Shown: positions 1-12,308, numbered from the stretch's first letter. The stretch: 64,000 bases of DNA from Vespula vulgaris (GCF_905475345.1 NC_066587.1:12193558-12257557); one strand, 5' to 3'. A program made the numbers and translations. Notes: a model not told the origin generated them from the sequence alone.

Positions 1-666
1 TTCATTGACCGAAAGGGGAATGGTCGATCATCTCTTATTCGCTTTCCTCGAACGTTCTCGTTCGAGATCGGGAATAGAAAATCGATTTTGATTAAAATCG
101 TTTGAATTATTATCGCTTTAGAAAAGCAAGCAATCGATACCACACCAGGCCCTGCTTTTCGAAGATAATGATTATTAACGAGGTCGGCATGTATTACGCG
201 TACGATACACTTTCACATTGGCAATGTCATTATGGAAATTGCTGGTAAATACCACGATCGATCTTTATAATATTCCATTTAATATTTTCACAAAGAAGAA
301 ACCAGACATACTTCGTTTCCTCTCTATGCTTTATTGAAATGCATTGCCCGATTAATGTTGTTTCTTGATTGCTAATAACGTTTGCGGAAATTAAGGTCAA
401 CCTTTACGCTTAACGTATCTATACGCGGTCGAAAAATACAATATATTAGTCAACGTTACACACGTAACACTTTTTTTTTTTCTTTAGCTACGAACGACGC
501 AAACCAGAAACGTGAATTGCAAATACGAAGAATCATAGAAAATAATAAAACATAACGTTGAAACGCGTCAAATTTCGTTGCCGCATCGAAATTGGCTCTT
601 TGATGCGGAAAACACGGACGTCAAAGAATCTTCGTTGGCGATATGATATTCTATGCGACGTATGCA

Positions 667-670
<4 letters not shown>

Positions 671-701
<31 letters not shown>
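671..701. repeat. (CT)n microsatellite
   Basis: About 15 uninterrupted CT units. It explains the Ser-Leu and Arg-Glu frames here. Confidence 0.95.
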
Positions 702-703
<2 letters not shown>

Positions 704-1121
704 AATTTTTCTTTATACGATAACACAACAAAAATGCACCTCTCTCTGTGAGAAAGGAGAAACAAATCGCAGCAAAATCCGCATACATAGAAGCTACGAA
801 GAAAGCGCCGATGCGGTTTATCTCTACGATTTTCTTTTATCGTAAGGAAAAGTACGTAACCGTCGGTGTTGAGCAAACGTAAGAGGAATGTTTAGAGGAT
901 CGGAAGATGTTGGACCATAGTGAGAAAACATCAAAGGATCCTACCGACATTAGATTTACGTGTATCGAATAAAAATATTCTTGTAAATCGTGATCTAGCG
1001 TGAAATGTGTGTTCACGTCTTTTGATATATTACCAAAAGGAAGACACATTTTTTTTTCCTTTTTACGGAAGCATTCTTCATTTTATCCAGACGTTATTTC
1101 CTTCGTACAATGAGACTTAAC

Positions 1122-1440
1122 AATTCCGTGCATGATAATATCGATCATTATCTTTTTTAAATATGTTTCGGAAAAAGAAAAGAAGAAATTGATTCGACCG
1201 ATCTTGACATAACAAAAATATATTATTATTATTAAGGGTATGTATAATAATATTTTATTTAACTAGGAAAACATTTATTATATTTATCAATTATATGAAG
1301 AATTTCGTGTATAATAATATAGATCATTATCGATCATTTAATATGATTCGAAGAAGAAATATCGAAAAACGAAAAAACCAAGGAATTCCATTTTCCATTT
1401 GATCGAACTCGACAACAAAAATATAGTATTATTAAGCGTG
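1122..1440. repeat. Diverged two-copy duplication, about 180-200 bp apart
   Basis: AATTCCGTGCATGATAATAT followed by GATCATTATC (1122) recurs as AATTTCGTGTATAATAATAT and GATCATTATC (1301). GATCTTGACATAACAAAAAT (1200) recurs as GATCGAACTCGACAACAAAA (1401), both leading to TATTATTAAG. Confidence 0.6.
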
Positions 1441-2218
1441 ATAACATTCGTTTAAATAAAAAAGCAAAGTTATTCTATCTTTCAAGAAATATTATGCGAT
1501 CACTTTGAGCGAACTCGTTATATGACGATCGACGTACCAACATATGTAGTACGTGACCGGTTTCTTAGCATTGTCGATCCATCGAACGACATATTAGGAA
1601 ACGGCTATCGACGCTGCGTGTTTTCTTAGAAAGCGTTTATATCATGACGATTAACAACGGTATTATTAAACGACGTCTTTGTTCCTATAAAAAAAAGAAA
1701 CAAACAAACAAACCAACCAACAAAGCTTGCATAACTGTATGAGAAGTTCACAAAATTATTGAAAGACGAAAGAAAGATAGTTCGATTAAAAATAATTGTT
1801 TACTATAACGATAAAAAGATCTCATGGCAAATTAAACGTCGGCAAAAAGGATAAAACAAAAAAAAAGAACAAAAAAGAAGGAAAATAAAAAGGAAATTAA
1901 AATAATATATATACAAACTAAAAAGAAAAACACTTGAAATGAAAGAATGCAACGCGCGTTTTCTTGTTTCGCGAATCGAGCAAACTTAAGGGTGAGAACG
2001 AGATGAAAGAAGGAGGGTAGTTGGAAGAACAATAGGAAAAAGAGTAAAATAAAAAAGGAAAGAAAAGAAAAGAAAAGAAAAGAAGAGAAGGAAAGAAAGG
2101 AAAAGAAAAGAAAATAGAAGCGTTGATGCGTAGGAATATTCGCGTGGAAAAGCATCGTTTTCAAACGTAATTAACTAAACCGTCCGGGTTTACCGGCACA
2201 TCTAAGTCTGTCCTTTAG

Positions 2219-2250
2219 TTTGGCGAGAAAGAACGTCGCTTTTGCGCAAG
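2219..2250 (+). other. Possible 32-base microexon
   Basis: An acceptor (taagtctgtcctttag) ends at 2218 and a donor (CAAG then GTAACGG) starts at 2251, enclosing 32 bases that are open in all three frames. Only splice signals support this; chance is the default explanation. Confidence 0.12.
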
Positions 2251-2329
2251 GTAACGGTGGTATCTTCCTTCTGTTTCCTTCATTTTTCAGTCGTACGCTT
2301 CGGGCGGCACAAAACTCCAACAAAACTAC

Positions 2330-2337
2330 GCGACGAT

Positions 2338-2366
<29 letters not shown>
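2330..2366. repeat. (GAC)n trinucleotide array
   Basis: About 12 GAC units with one GAT, giving Asp, Thr or Arg runs in the three frames. Confidence 0.95.
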
Positions 2367-2368
<2 letters not shown>

Positions 2369-2439
2369 GGACGAGAGAAGGACGAGGAGTTTTTCCTTCC
2401 TTCCTTCTTCCGTCTCTCTGTCTCTTTCTCTTCCTCCAC

Positions 2440-2447
2440 TTCTACTT

Positions 2448-2478
<31 letters not shown>

Positions 2479-2589
2479 CTTTCATATACCTTCGAATTCA
2501 TTCTCTCTTTACTCTTTTCCACTACACTCGGTGAGCGTCGGTAGAAACAAAGCGGATTCCCTAGCGTAATAGTCTCTCTCTCTCTCTTT

Positions 2590-2630
<41 letters not shown>
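2440..2630. repeat. (CT)n and (TA)n cluster
   Basis: (CT)n at 2450-2474 and 2571-2589, then about 19 TA units at 2592-2629. Confidence 0.93.
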
Positions 2631-2631
<1 letters not shown>

Positions 2632-2633
2632 AA

Positions 2634-2659
2634 AAAAGAGGGATATATATCCCTCTTTT
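2634..2659. repeat. 26-bp perfect palindrome next to a (TA)n tract
   Basis: The half-site AAAAGAGGGATAT is followed directly by its exact reverse complement. It follows (TA)19 at 2592-2629, so strand extrusion or an inverted-repeat slippage origin is plausible. Confidence 0.85.
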
Positions 2660-2861
2660 CCTTTTTTTCACACCGTTGCAAAAACGTATCACTGCTCGGT
2701 CTCTTCCTCGTCTTTTCTTTTTTCTTCTCTCTCTCTCTCTCTCTCTGTCTTTCACTCTCTCTCATTTAGATTCTCTCTTTTTCCCCATAGTCCTCCCTTT
2801 TCTACGAGTTCTTCACCATACTATATTCACTCACTCTTCTTTTCTTCTTACTTCACCCCTC

Positions 2862-2907
<46 letters not shown>

Positions 2908-4599
2908 TTTACGACCAGTTACCGTCTTTCCCCAAAATGAAAGACGAAGACTACAGGGTAGAAAGGCCACACCGGATAACCCCGACAAGCAAGCGCAAAG
3001 GCGTCCGACGAGGGGAACAAATAGAGGGATAATCTTACAGTGATTATACGGAGATTTGTACGCGATAATGGTAGATTCCTTTCTATTTCAACTTCTCTCT
3101 CTCTCTCTCTCTGTTTTTCTCTATGGTTATATCACTTTTAACGAGTGAATCATCACGTAAGGAAAATAATCAAAAGTTTGCACTTTTTGAAAAAAAATTT
3201 TTTTCTCGGATGTTACCGGGCAATAGACTGGATAAAAATATTACCTTGATAAGAAAACTTAAAATTGATCTCCTTTATTTTTACGTAAAATTAGTATACG
3301 AGACACTCGAGGTAATTTAAAACGAGTAAGTAAGAGAATGAAACAGAAAGAGAAAGAGAAAGAGAGAAAAAATGATTGCATCTTAGCGAGAACCCGAAAA
3401 GAGAAAGAAAGATGCATCTCGTGAGGTGGGATGATGGTTGAATGTGTACTAGGTGTACGTAGGTGTATCGTAGAGCGGTACTGTAACTCAAATCTAAACT
3501 TGTCCAATTGCCAGCACTTGTCGCATTATACCGTCGACTTAATCTAAACTTTTGCCGTTTCGAGTTAAACGGAAACGAGAGCACATCGCGTCGTCTTGCT
3601 CGGGTCGTTTCGATTTGACTTGCCTTAACCGTTGTTCCTACCTCCTAATTGTAAATAGGCAGGCACAGGTAGGATATAATATATTCACCCGGAAACATTT
3701 ACCTACTATGTTCGATTTTATAAGATGAAGAAACAAAAAGGTAAAATATGATAATCAAATTAATTATCTTCTAACGACAATTTATCGCGTTAGTCGTATT
3801 AATCGTATTATCTATTTATCGTATATCTTTTACATGTGCTTTCGCAAGTATCTTAAACATTACGAATCTATGCAAATTAAAAATTTGTACAAATATGTAA
3901 ATATATATACATATATATTTTTTCATTTATAGAGAAATAAATAGATTTATAAATATATAAATATATATATATATTTATTATATATACGTATATACGTATG
4001 TATATGCATACCTACTTCTCTATATATAATATATTTACCTAGACATATTACAAAGCAGAAACACAGGATATGGAATGCCGTAGAATAAAGTGGAGATGGT
4101 TTTTAATAAACAATGTATAAGCCTGCAGGTGCCGTCTAATAAACTCGAGAAGACATACAGAAACTCTATATCCGCTCAGTGCTTTTTAATTACTCCTCCT
4201 CCCTTTCTTGCCACCCTCTCTCTCTCTCTCTCTCGTCGTCCTAGAACATTCTCTTCTCTCTTTCTCTTTATCTTGGATTCTCTTCTCTTTGAGAGTGGTG
4301 TGCTTTCCTTGCTCGTAACCTCCGCTCGTAAATTGTTTTCTCTCTAAAACCACGAGGGACGGTTGCCCACGTTACCAGAAGCGAGGACCTTTTTTTTTCG
4401 TGAGCACAACACGCATTATTTTATACGCGTGCGCTTTGGAGAACATCCAATATAACTTCTCTGCATATCTCTGTCTGTTTCTAAATATTTGTTATTTTCG
4501 AGAAGAGAAGATTCATCAAGATATACCCTGCTCAATGTATATTATTGCAGAATTACTTTGATGTCGAAAAAGAGAAGAAAGTTCTGTTTTAGGTTTCAA

Positions 4600-4600
<1 letters not shown>
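2660..4600. other. Pyrimidine-rich then AT-rich non-coding DNA
   Basis: CT-rich to about 3120. At 3720-4060 it is strongly AT-rich with TATA repeats. No supported gene. Confidence 0.6.
2722..2902. repeat. CT-rich cluster
   Basis: Two (CT)n arrays (about 2722-2747 and 2870-2899) within a pyrimidine-rich stretch. Confidence 0.92.

Positions 4601-4602
<2 letters not shown>

Positions 4603-4642
<40 letters not shown>
4603..4642. repeat. (CT)n microsatellite
   Basis: About 20 CT units, then a degenerate CTTT tail. Confidence 0.95.
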
Positions 4643-4649
<7 letters not shown>

Positions 4650-5424
4650 TCTTCCTTTCTCTCTTTCCTCCTTCTTCTATCCCTCTGATAAATCTCTCTT
4701 CCTTTGATGAAATCTCGGAAAACGTTTAACCGGATATTTCTATGTAAAAGCTCAAAGAACTTATTATCGGTATCATCGATCGAGTTAGTTAATCGTAACG
4801 ATATCCGAACACGTGTAGGTTGTAAGAAGATAGGTATCTACGTGCATACATGTAACGATCAAATTACTCGTGCTAAACAACCTAATTGTCGAGGATCTTT
4901 AGAAAACCTGTACGTCGTTAAGGGGGATTCGCGTTAACGCGACACGATTATCGACACGAAGTAACGCGTCGTTTTATCGCTCGCCAGCCGTAAAGGCGAG
5001 TATTCCTTTTGTAATAAAATCTCGGCAGTCTCGAGTTTCACGAGGTACGAGTTGTTAAATGAACGTGCAAAAAAAAAATAAAAAAAAAATAAAAAAAAAA
5101 GAGAAAGAGAGCGAGGGAGATACATAGATAGAGATAGATAGAGAGATAGCGAAAAAGAGAGAAAAAGATAGAGAGTGCGTGAAGCGACCGCCACTATTTT
5201 CGCTATGAGTCGTTAAATCGAGAGCAAAAAGGCACTTTTATCGCTCTAATTCTTCGCATCCCTCTCTCTTCTCTATTCCTCTCTTTTCATCACTCTTCTC
5301 TTCTCTTCTTTTCTTTTCTCTTCCCTATTTCTATTGGCCAATCCGTTGTCATTTTTTTTTCTTGTTGGAAAAGAACAATTTTCAAGATGTTTACTCCATT
5401 TTGGTATATACCGCGACACCGGCT

Positions 5425-5452
5425 GGAGAGAGAGAGAGAGAGAGAGAGAATG

Positions 5453-5504
<52 letters not shown>
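5425..5504. repeat. (GA)n double array
   Basis: Two GA arrays, 5426-5450 and 5456-5504, separated by TGAATAA. Confidence 0.95.
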
Positions 5505-5510
<6 letters not shown>

Positions 5511-5655
5511 ATTAAGGACGCCCGATGCATTTAACGCCCCGTAAAGCCAGATGAGAGGACACAAAAACCACGAGGGATTTCCTTCGAAGCACACAGGGAT
5601 TTGCATGCGCTCCGTTAAATATATCTACGTGTATATATACACATCTTACATTTTC

Positions 5656-5661
5656 TATGTG

Positions 5662-5694
<33 letters not shown>

Positions 5695-5696
5695 AA
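5656..5696. repeat. (TA)n-(TG)n array
   Basis: TA units followed by GT units, bounded by acgcgttata. Confidence 0.88.
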
Positions 5697-5699
5697 CGC

Positions 5700-6120
5700 G
5701 TTATAGAAAGCATACATCTGTGTGTTCGTGAATCTATATAAATGTGTATGCGTTACTTTGCCGGTAGCATGGAGCTAGCGTCTTATCCATTAGAATATTA
5801 GGTAATTATTAAGATTTCGCTCGTTCAAGCGTAGTCATAATATTCCAATGGGTCGAGGTGTATTAAAATCTCTCATAATGGCGACGCGAAGTGTAATTAT
5901 ACACGGTAGCGGCTCCTCATATAGCGGGTGCATGAATTCGAGATCGATTAGCTTTAATGCGGGATTACGTGAATTTAAGTGGAATTAACGCGGATTTTGG
6001 TTAAGCTCACTTCCCGGATTCGAAGCGTTATCCTCGTACCAAACACGGTGCTGATTCATGAATAGGCGTTAAATTTCAATATTGTTTTACCGTTCATTGT
6101 TTGTTCTCTTGTCGTTAAAG
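5700..6120. other. Repeat-poor block, possible conserved non-coding element
   Basis: About 420 bases free of microsatellites, with mixed composition and several ATTA/TAAT cores (GATTAGCTTTAATGCGGGAT, GGAATTAACGCGG). No open frame carries coding bias. In a genome full of simple repeats this is the kind of sequence that enhancers occupy. Conservation cannot be tested here. Confidence 0.3.
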
Positions 6121-6849
6121 ATACTTTCAAAACGATATTTTCTTCCGTTCAAAACTCAAAGGTCGAAATAAATGAAATAAATGAAATTGATTTCGATGAT
6201 AATTCACAATTATCGAACGATACTCGAACGGAGAAAATACAGTTACGATCTCTATGGTTAAAGCGTTTAAACGTAATACAACGTTTAAAACTAAAATATG
6301 AAATAAGTCGGCAAAGGAGAGGGAAAGTGGAGAAACAAAAAAGTAAAAAAGTAATAAAAAAAATAAAATGAAATAAAATAAAAGAGAATAAATAAATAAA
6401 AAGAGCTGAGCGTAACTCGTTGAAAAAATCAAAAGAGAAAGAAAAAGAAATCCTTGCGAAGGGGAAGAGGGTGTAAGAGGGAACTCTTTTGAAACAATTA
6501 TTATATGTCGAAATTTTACGCGACTCTTCAAAAAAAAAGAAAATATCCTTACAAAGGGACCCGAGCAAGCACGATTATTTTCACGCGAGACGCGTCGAGA
6601 CGGGCCCACAGACTTTTTAATTATTACGAATAAGAGAGCGGTTCGTTCCTTTTTCCTTTCGTTATCGTCATACCGCGAGGTAGGCGGAAAGATAGAGAGA
6701 AAGGAGGAGAGAAATAAAAGAGAGAACAAGAGAGAGAAAAAGAGAGAGAAAGAGAAACGAGTCAAGGCGTGGATCCACGCAAAAGAAAGGAAGAGGTGGA
6801 GCACGTCGCGAAAAGTGGAGTGTCGGTCGAAGAACGGAATGGAACGCGA

Positions 6850-6878
6850 CGTTGTCGTTGTCGTCGTCTTCGTCGTCT

Positions 6879-6909
<31 letters not shown>

Positions 6910-6912
6910 TGG
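6850..6912. repeat. (GTC)n trinucleotide array
   Basis: About 20 GTC units with TTC interruptions, giving Ser, Arg/Val or Asp/Thr homopolymer frames. Confidence 0.95.
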
Positions 6913-7309
6913 GAGGGTCTCCAATTACGCGTAATGATGTAAAATCGTCGAGCGATAATGACTCCGTCGGTATATACATGCGCTACGTTGAGCCGTGCGA
7001 GAGAGACACGTGTTCTCTATTAATAGGTACCTACAGTTTTTGTATCTCTTCTTGTTCGTCGTGTTTGGTTCAAAGAGGGAGAATACTGAGGTGGGATAAG
7101 AAGAGGAACAGATAGAGGATGTTGAAGAAGCACGAAAAAAAAGGAGAAAGGCAGAGATAAAGAGATAAAAATAATAAAAAAAAAAAGAGAGAGAGAGAGA
7201 GAAAGAGAGAGAAACGATACCGACGGAAGGATGGCGCCCGTCAAAGTAAATACACTTTTTTAACATCTCCACATCACCCCTGCACCGAAAACTCTATACA
7301 TCAAAATCT

Positions 7310-7360
7310 TGCTGCTGCTACTGCTACTGCTACTACTACTACTACTACTACTGTTGCTAC
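7310..7360. repeat. (CTG/CTA)n trinucleotide array
   Basis: CTG units grading into CTA units. Confidence 0.93.
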
Positions 7361-8381
7361 TCCTCCGTTTCTTCTCTCATTTCTTTTTCCATTTCTCTCT
7401 CTCTCTGTTTAATCCCACTGATCGGGGGAAAGTTTCTTTGTTTACATTCTAGTATGCTAAGTAAAACGATTGTCTATAATACTAGTCATATGATTTCATT
7501 TTTATCAACTGCGAGAAACGTGTTGATGAAAGGAGAAACGAATTTATTCGTCATCGTTATATTTCATTATTTTAGTTTCCATCGTTACTACTAGTGAAAG
7601 GTTTAAGATACAAAGAATTGTAACTAAGTTGAGAAAAATATATACATATAGATAGAAGGATGGATGGATAGATAGTGATATCTATCGATCGATTAGCAAT
7701 AAGGATTTATTCGTACATGAAATATCACGTTTCATCGTCACGAGAAAAGACGTAGAAAGAATTTTAAAAGACTGTTAAGACTCGGAAACTTATTCGAAAG
7801 TTATCGTACGTGAGAGAAGTTGTTGTCGATGTTCCACGCGAAAAGATCACGCGTCCTACTCTCTAATCGGAATTCTTTTCCAATTCTAGCTTCATCTTGA
7901 CTATTTCTCCCTCTCCTTCTATCTCTCTCTCTCTCTCTTTCTCTCTTTCTTTCTTTCTTTCTTTCTTCATCTTTCCTTCCTTTTTTAACTTACGAGCCCT
8001 GTTTTTTTAGATCACACCAAGAGTTTGGAACTTTTAGAATCTTGCAAAAAAGTCGATTATACAAATGCATCCGTTGAATCGTTTTCCTTCTTAATTCTGA
8101 ATCCTAAAGGCAGTCCCCAACTTGTTTAAGAAATACCTTTCCCCCTTTTTTCTCTTCTTTTCCTTTTCTTTTTTTTTATTCTATTTACATAAGAGTCGTT
8201 TAAAAAACGGCGTTGGTTCATTCGAAATTTCCAATCGAAATAAATCCTTAAATTCGAAGAAACAAGAAGACGCAACATACGTTTGTATAAAGTATACATG
8301 AATGTTTTAAGAAGAGATACGATTCGTTAAGATCGAAAAGGATTAAGATTGAAGAAAAAAAAGAAAAGAAAAAAAAGCAGG

Positions 8382-8430
8382 GAAAAGAAAAGAAAAGAAA
8401 AGAAAAGAAAAGAAACGAAACGAAAGAAGA
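8382..8430. repeat. (AAAAG)n pentanucleotide array
   Basis: About eight AAAAG units, ending in AAACG variants. Confidence 0.92.
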
Positions 8431-9750
8431 TAGAAATAAAAGAGGTAAATAGAGATAAAGACGATCGTACCGGTCGAAATATACGAGCGCTTTTTCCCGT
8501 TAATGAAGATTTCTACATTGGAGAAGGTAAACGACGCTTTGGCGATTAACGTAGGTGGACGATGCTGGTCCCGATGCTCTGTCTCTCTCTCTCTCTCTCC
8601 CTCTCTCTCCTTTCTTTTTTCTTTTCTTTTCTTTCCTTCTTTTTTCTATCTCTCCTTCTTCCTTTCTTTCTTTCTTTCTCTCACTTTATTGAATTCAAGA
8701 GATGCCGGTTCTTCGGTGAAACTGGGTGAAGAGAAGAAGCTCTAGAATCCATCGAGTTCTTTCGATACGAATCGAGAAACGGTAGATTGCTCGAGTTTCC
8801 CCTCTCAACACTTCCACGCCCGCACCTACCCCCGAATTGCTCCATCTCCATTTTCTTTTCTATTCCTTTCTATCGTTTCTTCTTCGCCACCTGTTCCGAG
8901 TATCGATCGATCGATCGAACGATCGATCGGCCTAACCGTTCTTCGATTCGTTCTATTTCCTTCGAACTGACCGATAAAACGAACGATATTCTCATTCGCG
9001 GTTATTTACTTCTTTCGACCAATTATAGATAAACACAAACCCCTCCACACACACACACACATACACACAGATTATATATATATATATAAGTGGAATATAT
9101 GTACAGGCTTATTAGCGGATAAGAACGTTTACGTCGACTTTAAGGACACACGGAGCATCAATCTCGAAATTCTTTTACCAAAAAGAAAAAAAAAATTCTC
9201 TCTTATCTCCCTTCTTCTAAGAATTACTCGAAGGGAAGGTAAAAAACGAAGAAAATAAAGATGCCCTTGGAAAAAAGAAAAGAAAAAAGAACTGATCGAA
9301 ATCAGCGACGATGAACCACTTGGTTATTTTTCTAATTTTACTAAGTCCGAATATCTTCAGCAGGTATTTTCTTTCGAGGAATAAGAGAATAAGAAAGTTT
9401 CAAGAACAATAGATAGCTAGTCGGCATATCTCGTACGATAGTCAGTAAGAGAGAGAGGCTGAATACTACGACGAGTTACGACACCTTTTTGGATAGAGGA
9501 TTGAACAAAGAGAGAGACAAAGAGAGAGAGATAGATAGAGAAAGAGAGAGAGAGAGTAAGAGAAAGGATTCAAACGTATCGTAGTCACGAGCGGAATTCC
9601 AAAACTAAAACTTCGTATTATAATAGTCCGTTCGGTGGCACGGAAGCGATCCGTCGAATTCTTGCCGCATTACAATTGCCCATGGTTTCCAGTCGAACAC
9701 GCTGAGATGATACGATTTATTAGGTAACTCGAAGTCCTTTTCCGTTTGTT

Positions 9751-11038
9751 CCCAGCGCTAGACTAGATAGACGCTAACTTACACACACACGTGTACACGT
9801 ACGTACATATACATACACGTGCATACAAAAACACACACAAACATACACTCAACTCCAGCATCTCTATCGCTCTTTCTTCGAATTTCAGTATTCCCAGGTG
9901 GCTTGCATCGTTGATCTTCGGATTCTCGTATGTACCTGCTCATGAATACCCGAATACCACGGGCAAATACTCCGCCCGTTGATACGGGAAAGAGAGAAGG
10001 TGGGATAGGGATAGAGAGAAAGAGAAAGAGAGAAAATGGGAGAAGATATAACTCGTCTGCCTGGAGCATCGACCGAGAGAAATCGATATAAGCCGGTAGA
10101 AGAGCGTCCGACGAGTCTACGCGGACGGCATAGCGCGCGAACTATGTTACGTTGAAACCTTTTCCTCGCCATCTACTTCCTTCTCCCCTCCCCCTCCCCT
10201 TCCCTCCCTCTCCCCCTCCTACTTTCGCGTTTCAGAACTACATCGAGTATTAACAAATCGCACACGCCGACAGGCTAAGGCGATTTGTCGATCTGGAGAA
10301 AAGTTTCGACGTTAAGAGACATCGTATGATCGGTGAGAGTGGAGGGAGAGAGAAGTGAATTAATCTTGGTATTAAAAGAAAGAATTTACAATAAACGCGT
10401 TGAGAAATTAATATATATATTAAAAGTTAATATTAATATATTAATATATATTATAATAATTATAAAATTAATATATATAATATATCAATATATATATACA
10501 CACGTGTGTGTGTGTGTGTACACATGTATGTATGTATGTACGTTATTAATATATATATATATAACCATTCCAAATGATAATTTCTGGTAATTTGGAATTT
10601 GTTCCTTTTTTCTTTTTCTTCTTCTTTTCAAGTAATTGAACTCTTAGCCCACCCTTTTCTTTCTTAATCTCATTCCTAATAAAAATCTCAAAGAACATGT
10701 ATAATACTTAAGCACTTGAAAACGTTACTGTCGTCTAAAAAATTCAATATAAAATTTAGGATTCGCTTCAATAAGACGATGCTAAGAAGATCGATAAGAT
10801 CAGATAACTTCTTTCTTTTTATTCTTGAAATTCGTTCGTCTATAACTCCAAATCGATTGCTTAGATATTTCATTGCTTCGTTACAAAATATTTCTCTTTT
10901 CTTCCCCCTTTATAGCATTTTCACGAGCGTTACTACGAAATTTAGTTATAAATCGAGGAAAGAAAAAGTCTTGATAAGCGTAGTTAATGAGAAAGAACGG
11001 CGACAATAACGAAAAGCCCATCGATAAAGAGTACTTAC
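9751..11038. other. Non-coding DNA downstream (minus) of the 11.0 kb exon; likely intron
   Basis: It begins with the donor at 11038 on the minus strand, so it should be intron if that exon is real. It contains (CA)n, C/T-rich and AT-rich tracts. I found no partner exon. Confidence 0.45.
10420..10565. repeat. AT-rich tract with (GT)n and (ATGT)n
   Basis: TTAATATA-type repeats, then GT units and ATGT units, then (TA)n. Confidence 0.85.
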
Positions 11039-11216
11039 CGGAATGGCAACACAGTCTTCGAGCTCAGCTAGGGGTGCCTCCGAACAGAAAGTACCCTCGG
11101 TGAGGAAAGGTGGTCGAGGGGGTGGTGGCAACCGGAACTCAGGGGGTGGCCCGGGACATTCCGGGCACTCCGTACTCTCCAGCGTCTCCAACTCCTCCAT
11201 CCTCCACCTCAGCGTG
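11039..11216 (-). CDS. Internal or first coding exon, proline-rich, unidentified protein
   Basis: This is the best-supported coding segment. Reading the minus strand, a pyrimidine-rich acceptor (ttttccttccgcttttcag) ends at 11217 and a strong donor (CCG then GTAAGTACT) begins at 11038. The 178 bases between them are GC-rich. Only one forward frame is open: one leading base, then 59 codons with mostly G or C in third position. The frame reads TLRWRMEELETLESTECPEC, then a proline-rich part containing GPPPEFRLPPPPRPPF, then EAPLAELEDCVAIP. It is acidic, with four cysteines and no membrane segment. The previous exon must supply two bases. An ATG at 11198-11200, with context GGTGGAGG before it, could instead be the start codon, making this a first coding exon with a 16-base leader. 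The opposite strand is also open (Gly/Ser-rich from 11043) but lacks matching splice sites. I do not recognise the family; partner exons would lie outside or far away. Confidence 0.6.
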
Positions 11217-12308
11217 CTGAAAAGCGGAAGGAAAATCGCGGTTTGATTAATCTTATTTCGTAAGATGGGTGAGGTGTACAAGAGGGAGAGAGAGACTATT
11301 AATCGATCGACGAGACGACGATGACGAGAGAGAGAGGGAGAGAGAGAAAGAGAGATGAGAACAAGGAAGAAAATAAGTAACAAAAAAGAAGAAAAAAAAA
11401 AGAAGAAACAAGAAGGGAGAAGTAAAAGTTTTGCCTCCTTTCCGTAAATTTCGTTGCTCCGTTCGTCCTCGTAATGTCGAGCAAATAAATCTTTTCGCTC
11501 GCCACTGGCAAGAAGATGACGCAGCGACTCAGTAAAAGAGAAAGAAAAAGAGAAAGAGAAAGAGAGAGAGAGAGAGAGAGAGGACAAGATGGAAGAGAAC
11601 GATGGTCCTTGCAGACTTTTAGATAACTACTCGGTGAAACTTGGCCGAACGATGGATTTTTATGAGGGATCGTTTTAACTTCTTGATACCACGAGAAAGT
11701 GGAAGTAGAACGCCGGCAAAATTTTTCCGATAGCCCAATAACGTCGTCCTCATCGATGGAAAAACACGTTTCGCGAGAACTCTTGATTCCACCGACGCGG
11801 AATCAGCTTGGTATCTCAAGTACTCGTACACACAGAGAGACGGAGAAGAGATAGAGACACGTGCAATTCCACGTATATAGATGTGTGTGTGTGTGTATAT
11901 GTGAATGTACGTATCACGTACGACAAGAGTTGCAAAGCTATTAATTAAGAGATAGAAAAATAAAATAGTTGAACGATGGAACGTAACAATGATCGATAAA
12001 ATAGAGTCGTTAATCCCGGTGACCTCTATTCTGGATATTCTAGAGAATCAAAGTTGCAATCATTTTTAAGTCTCATGAATACGTTTCGAGATGTAGAGAA
12101 AGAAAATCTGACAGTAAAAACCTAGAGAGAAAAAGGCAAAATAAAAAAAATAAAAAACATAGAAAAAATACATATATAATTAAAAAAAAAAAAAAAAAAA
12201 CCAGAATAGACAAAGTTGACCGTAGAAGTTCGTGGTGGTCCAGGGGGTGAATTGATAACGGTACGATTTTCGTGCGGTGGCGCCTCCAGAGTGGATTTCG
12301 CCGGCTAA
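11217..12308. other. Interval between exon candidates; likely intron
   Basis: On the minus strand it ends in the strong acceptor at 11217. It contains GA, GT and poly-A tracts. At 12200-12308 a GC3-like open stretch continues after the stop of the 12.3 kb candidate. Confidence 0.45.
11545..11582. repeat. (GA)n microsatellite
   Basis: GA units preceded by (AAAGAG)n, 330 bases upstream (minus strand) of the coding exon at 11.0-11.2 kb. Confidence 0.92.

Larger units (their letters stand above)
1..2160. other. AT-rich non-coding DNA
   Basis: Apart from the CT array at 671 and the duplication at 1122-1440 I see no exon, RNA or element. From 1840 to 2130 it is A/G-rich low complexity. Confidence 0.6.
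6121..9750. other. Low-complexity non-coding DNA
   Basis: A/G-rich to 6800, GTC array, GA tracts, then AT-rich unique DNA (7440-7860) and a CT-rich zone near 7920 and 8580. No supported exon. Confidence 0.55.

Noticed and set aside
6127..6924. 265-codon minus-strand frame, the longest in the window
   Set aside because: It is built from (GTC)n threonine runs and A/G-rich DNA read as Phe/Leu/Ser. No codon bias, no splice sites, no family.
8900..8940. ATCGATCGATCG-type palindromic run
   Set aside because: A short tetranucleotide repeat, expected in this CGAT-rich genome.
11043..11246. + strand ATG frame, Gly/Ser-rich, opposite the best exon
   Set aside because: Splice signals at both borders belong to the minus strand; this looks like the antisense shadow.
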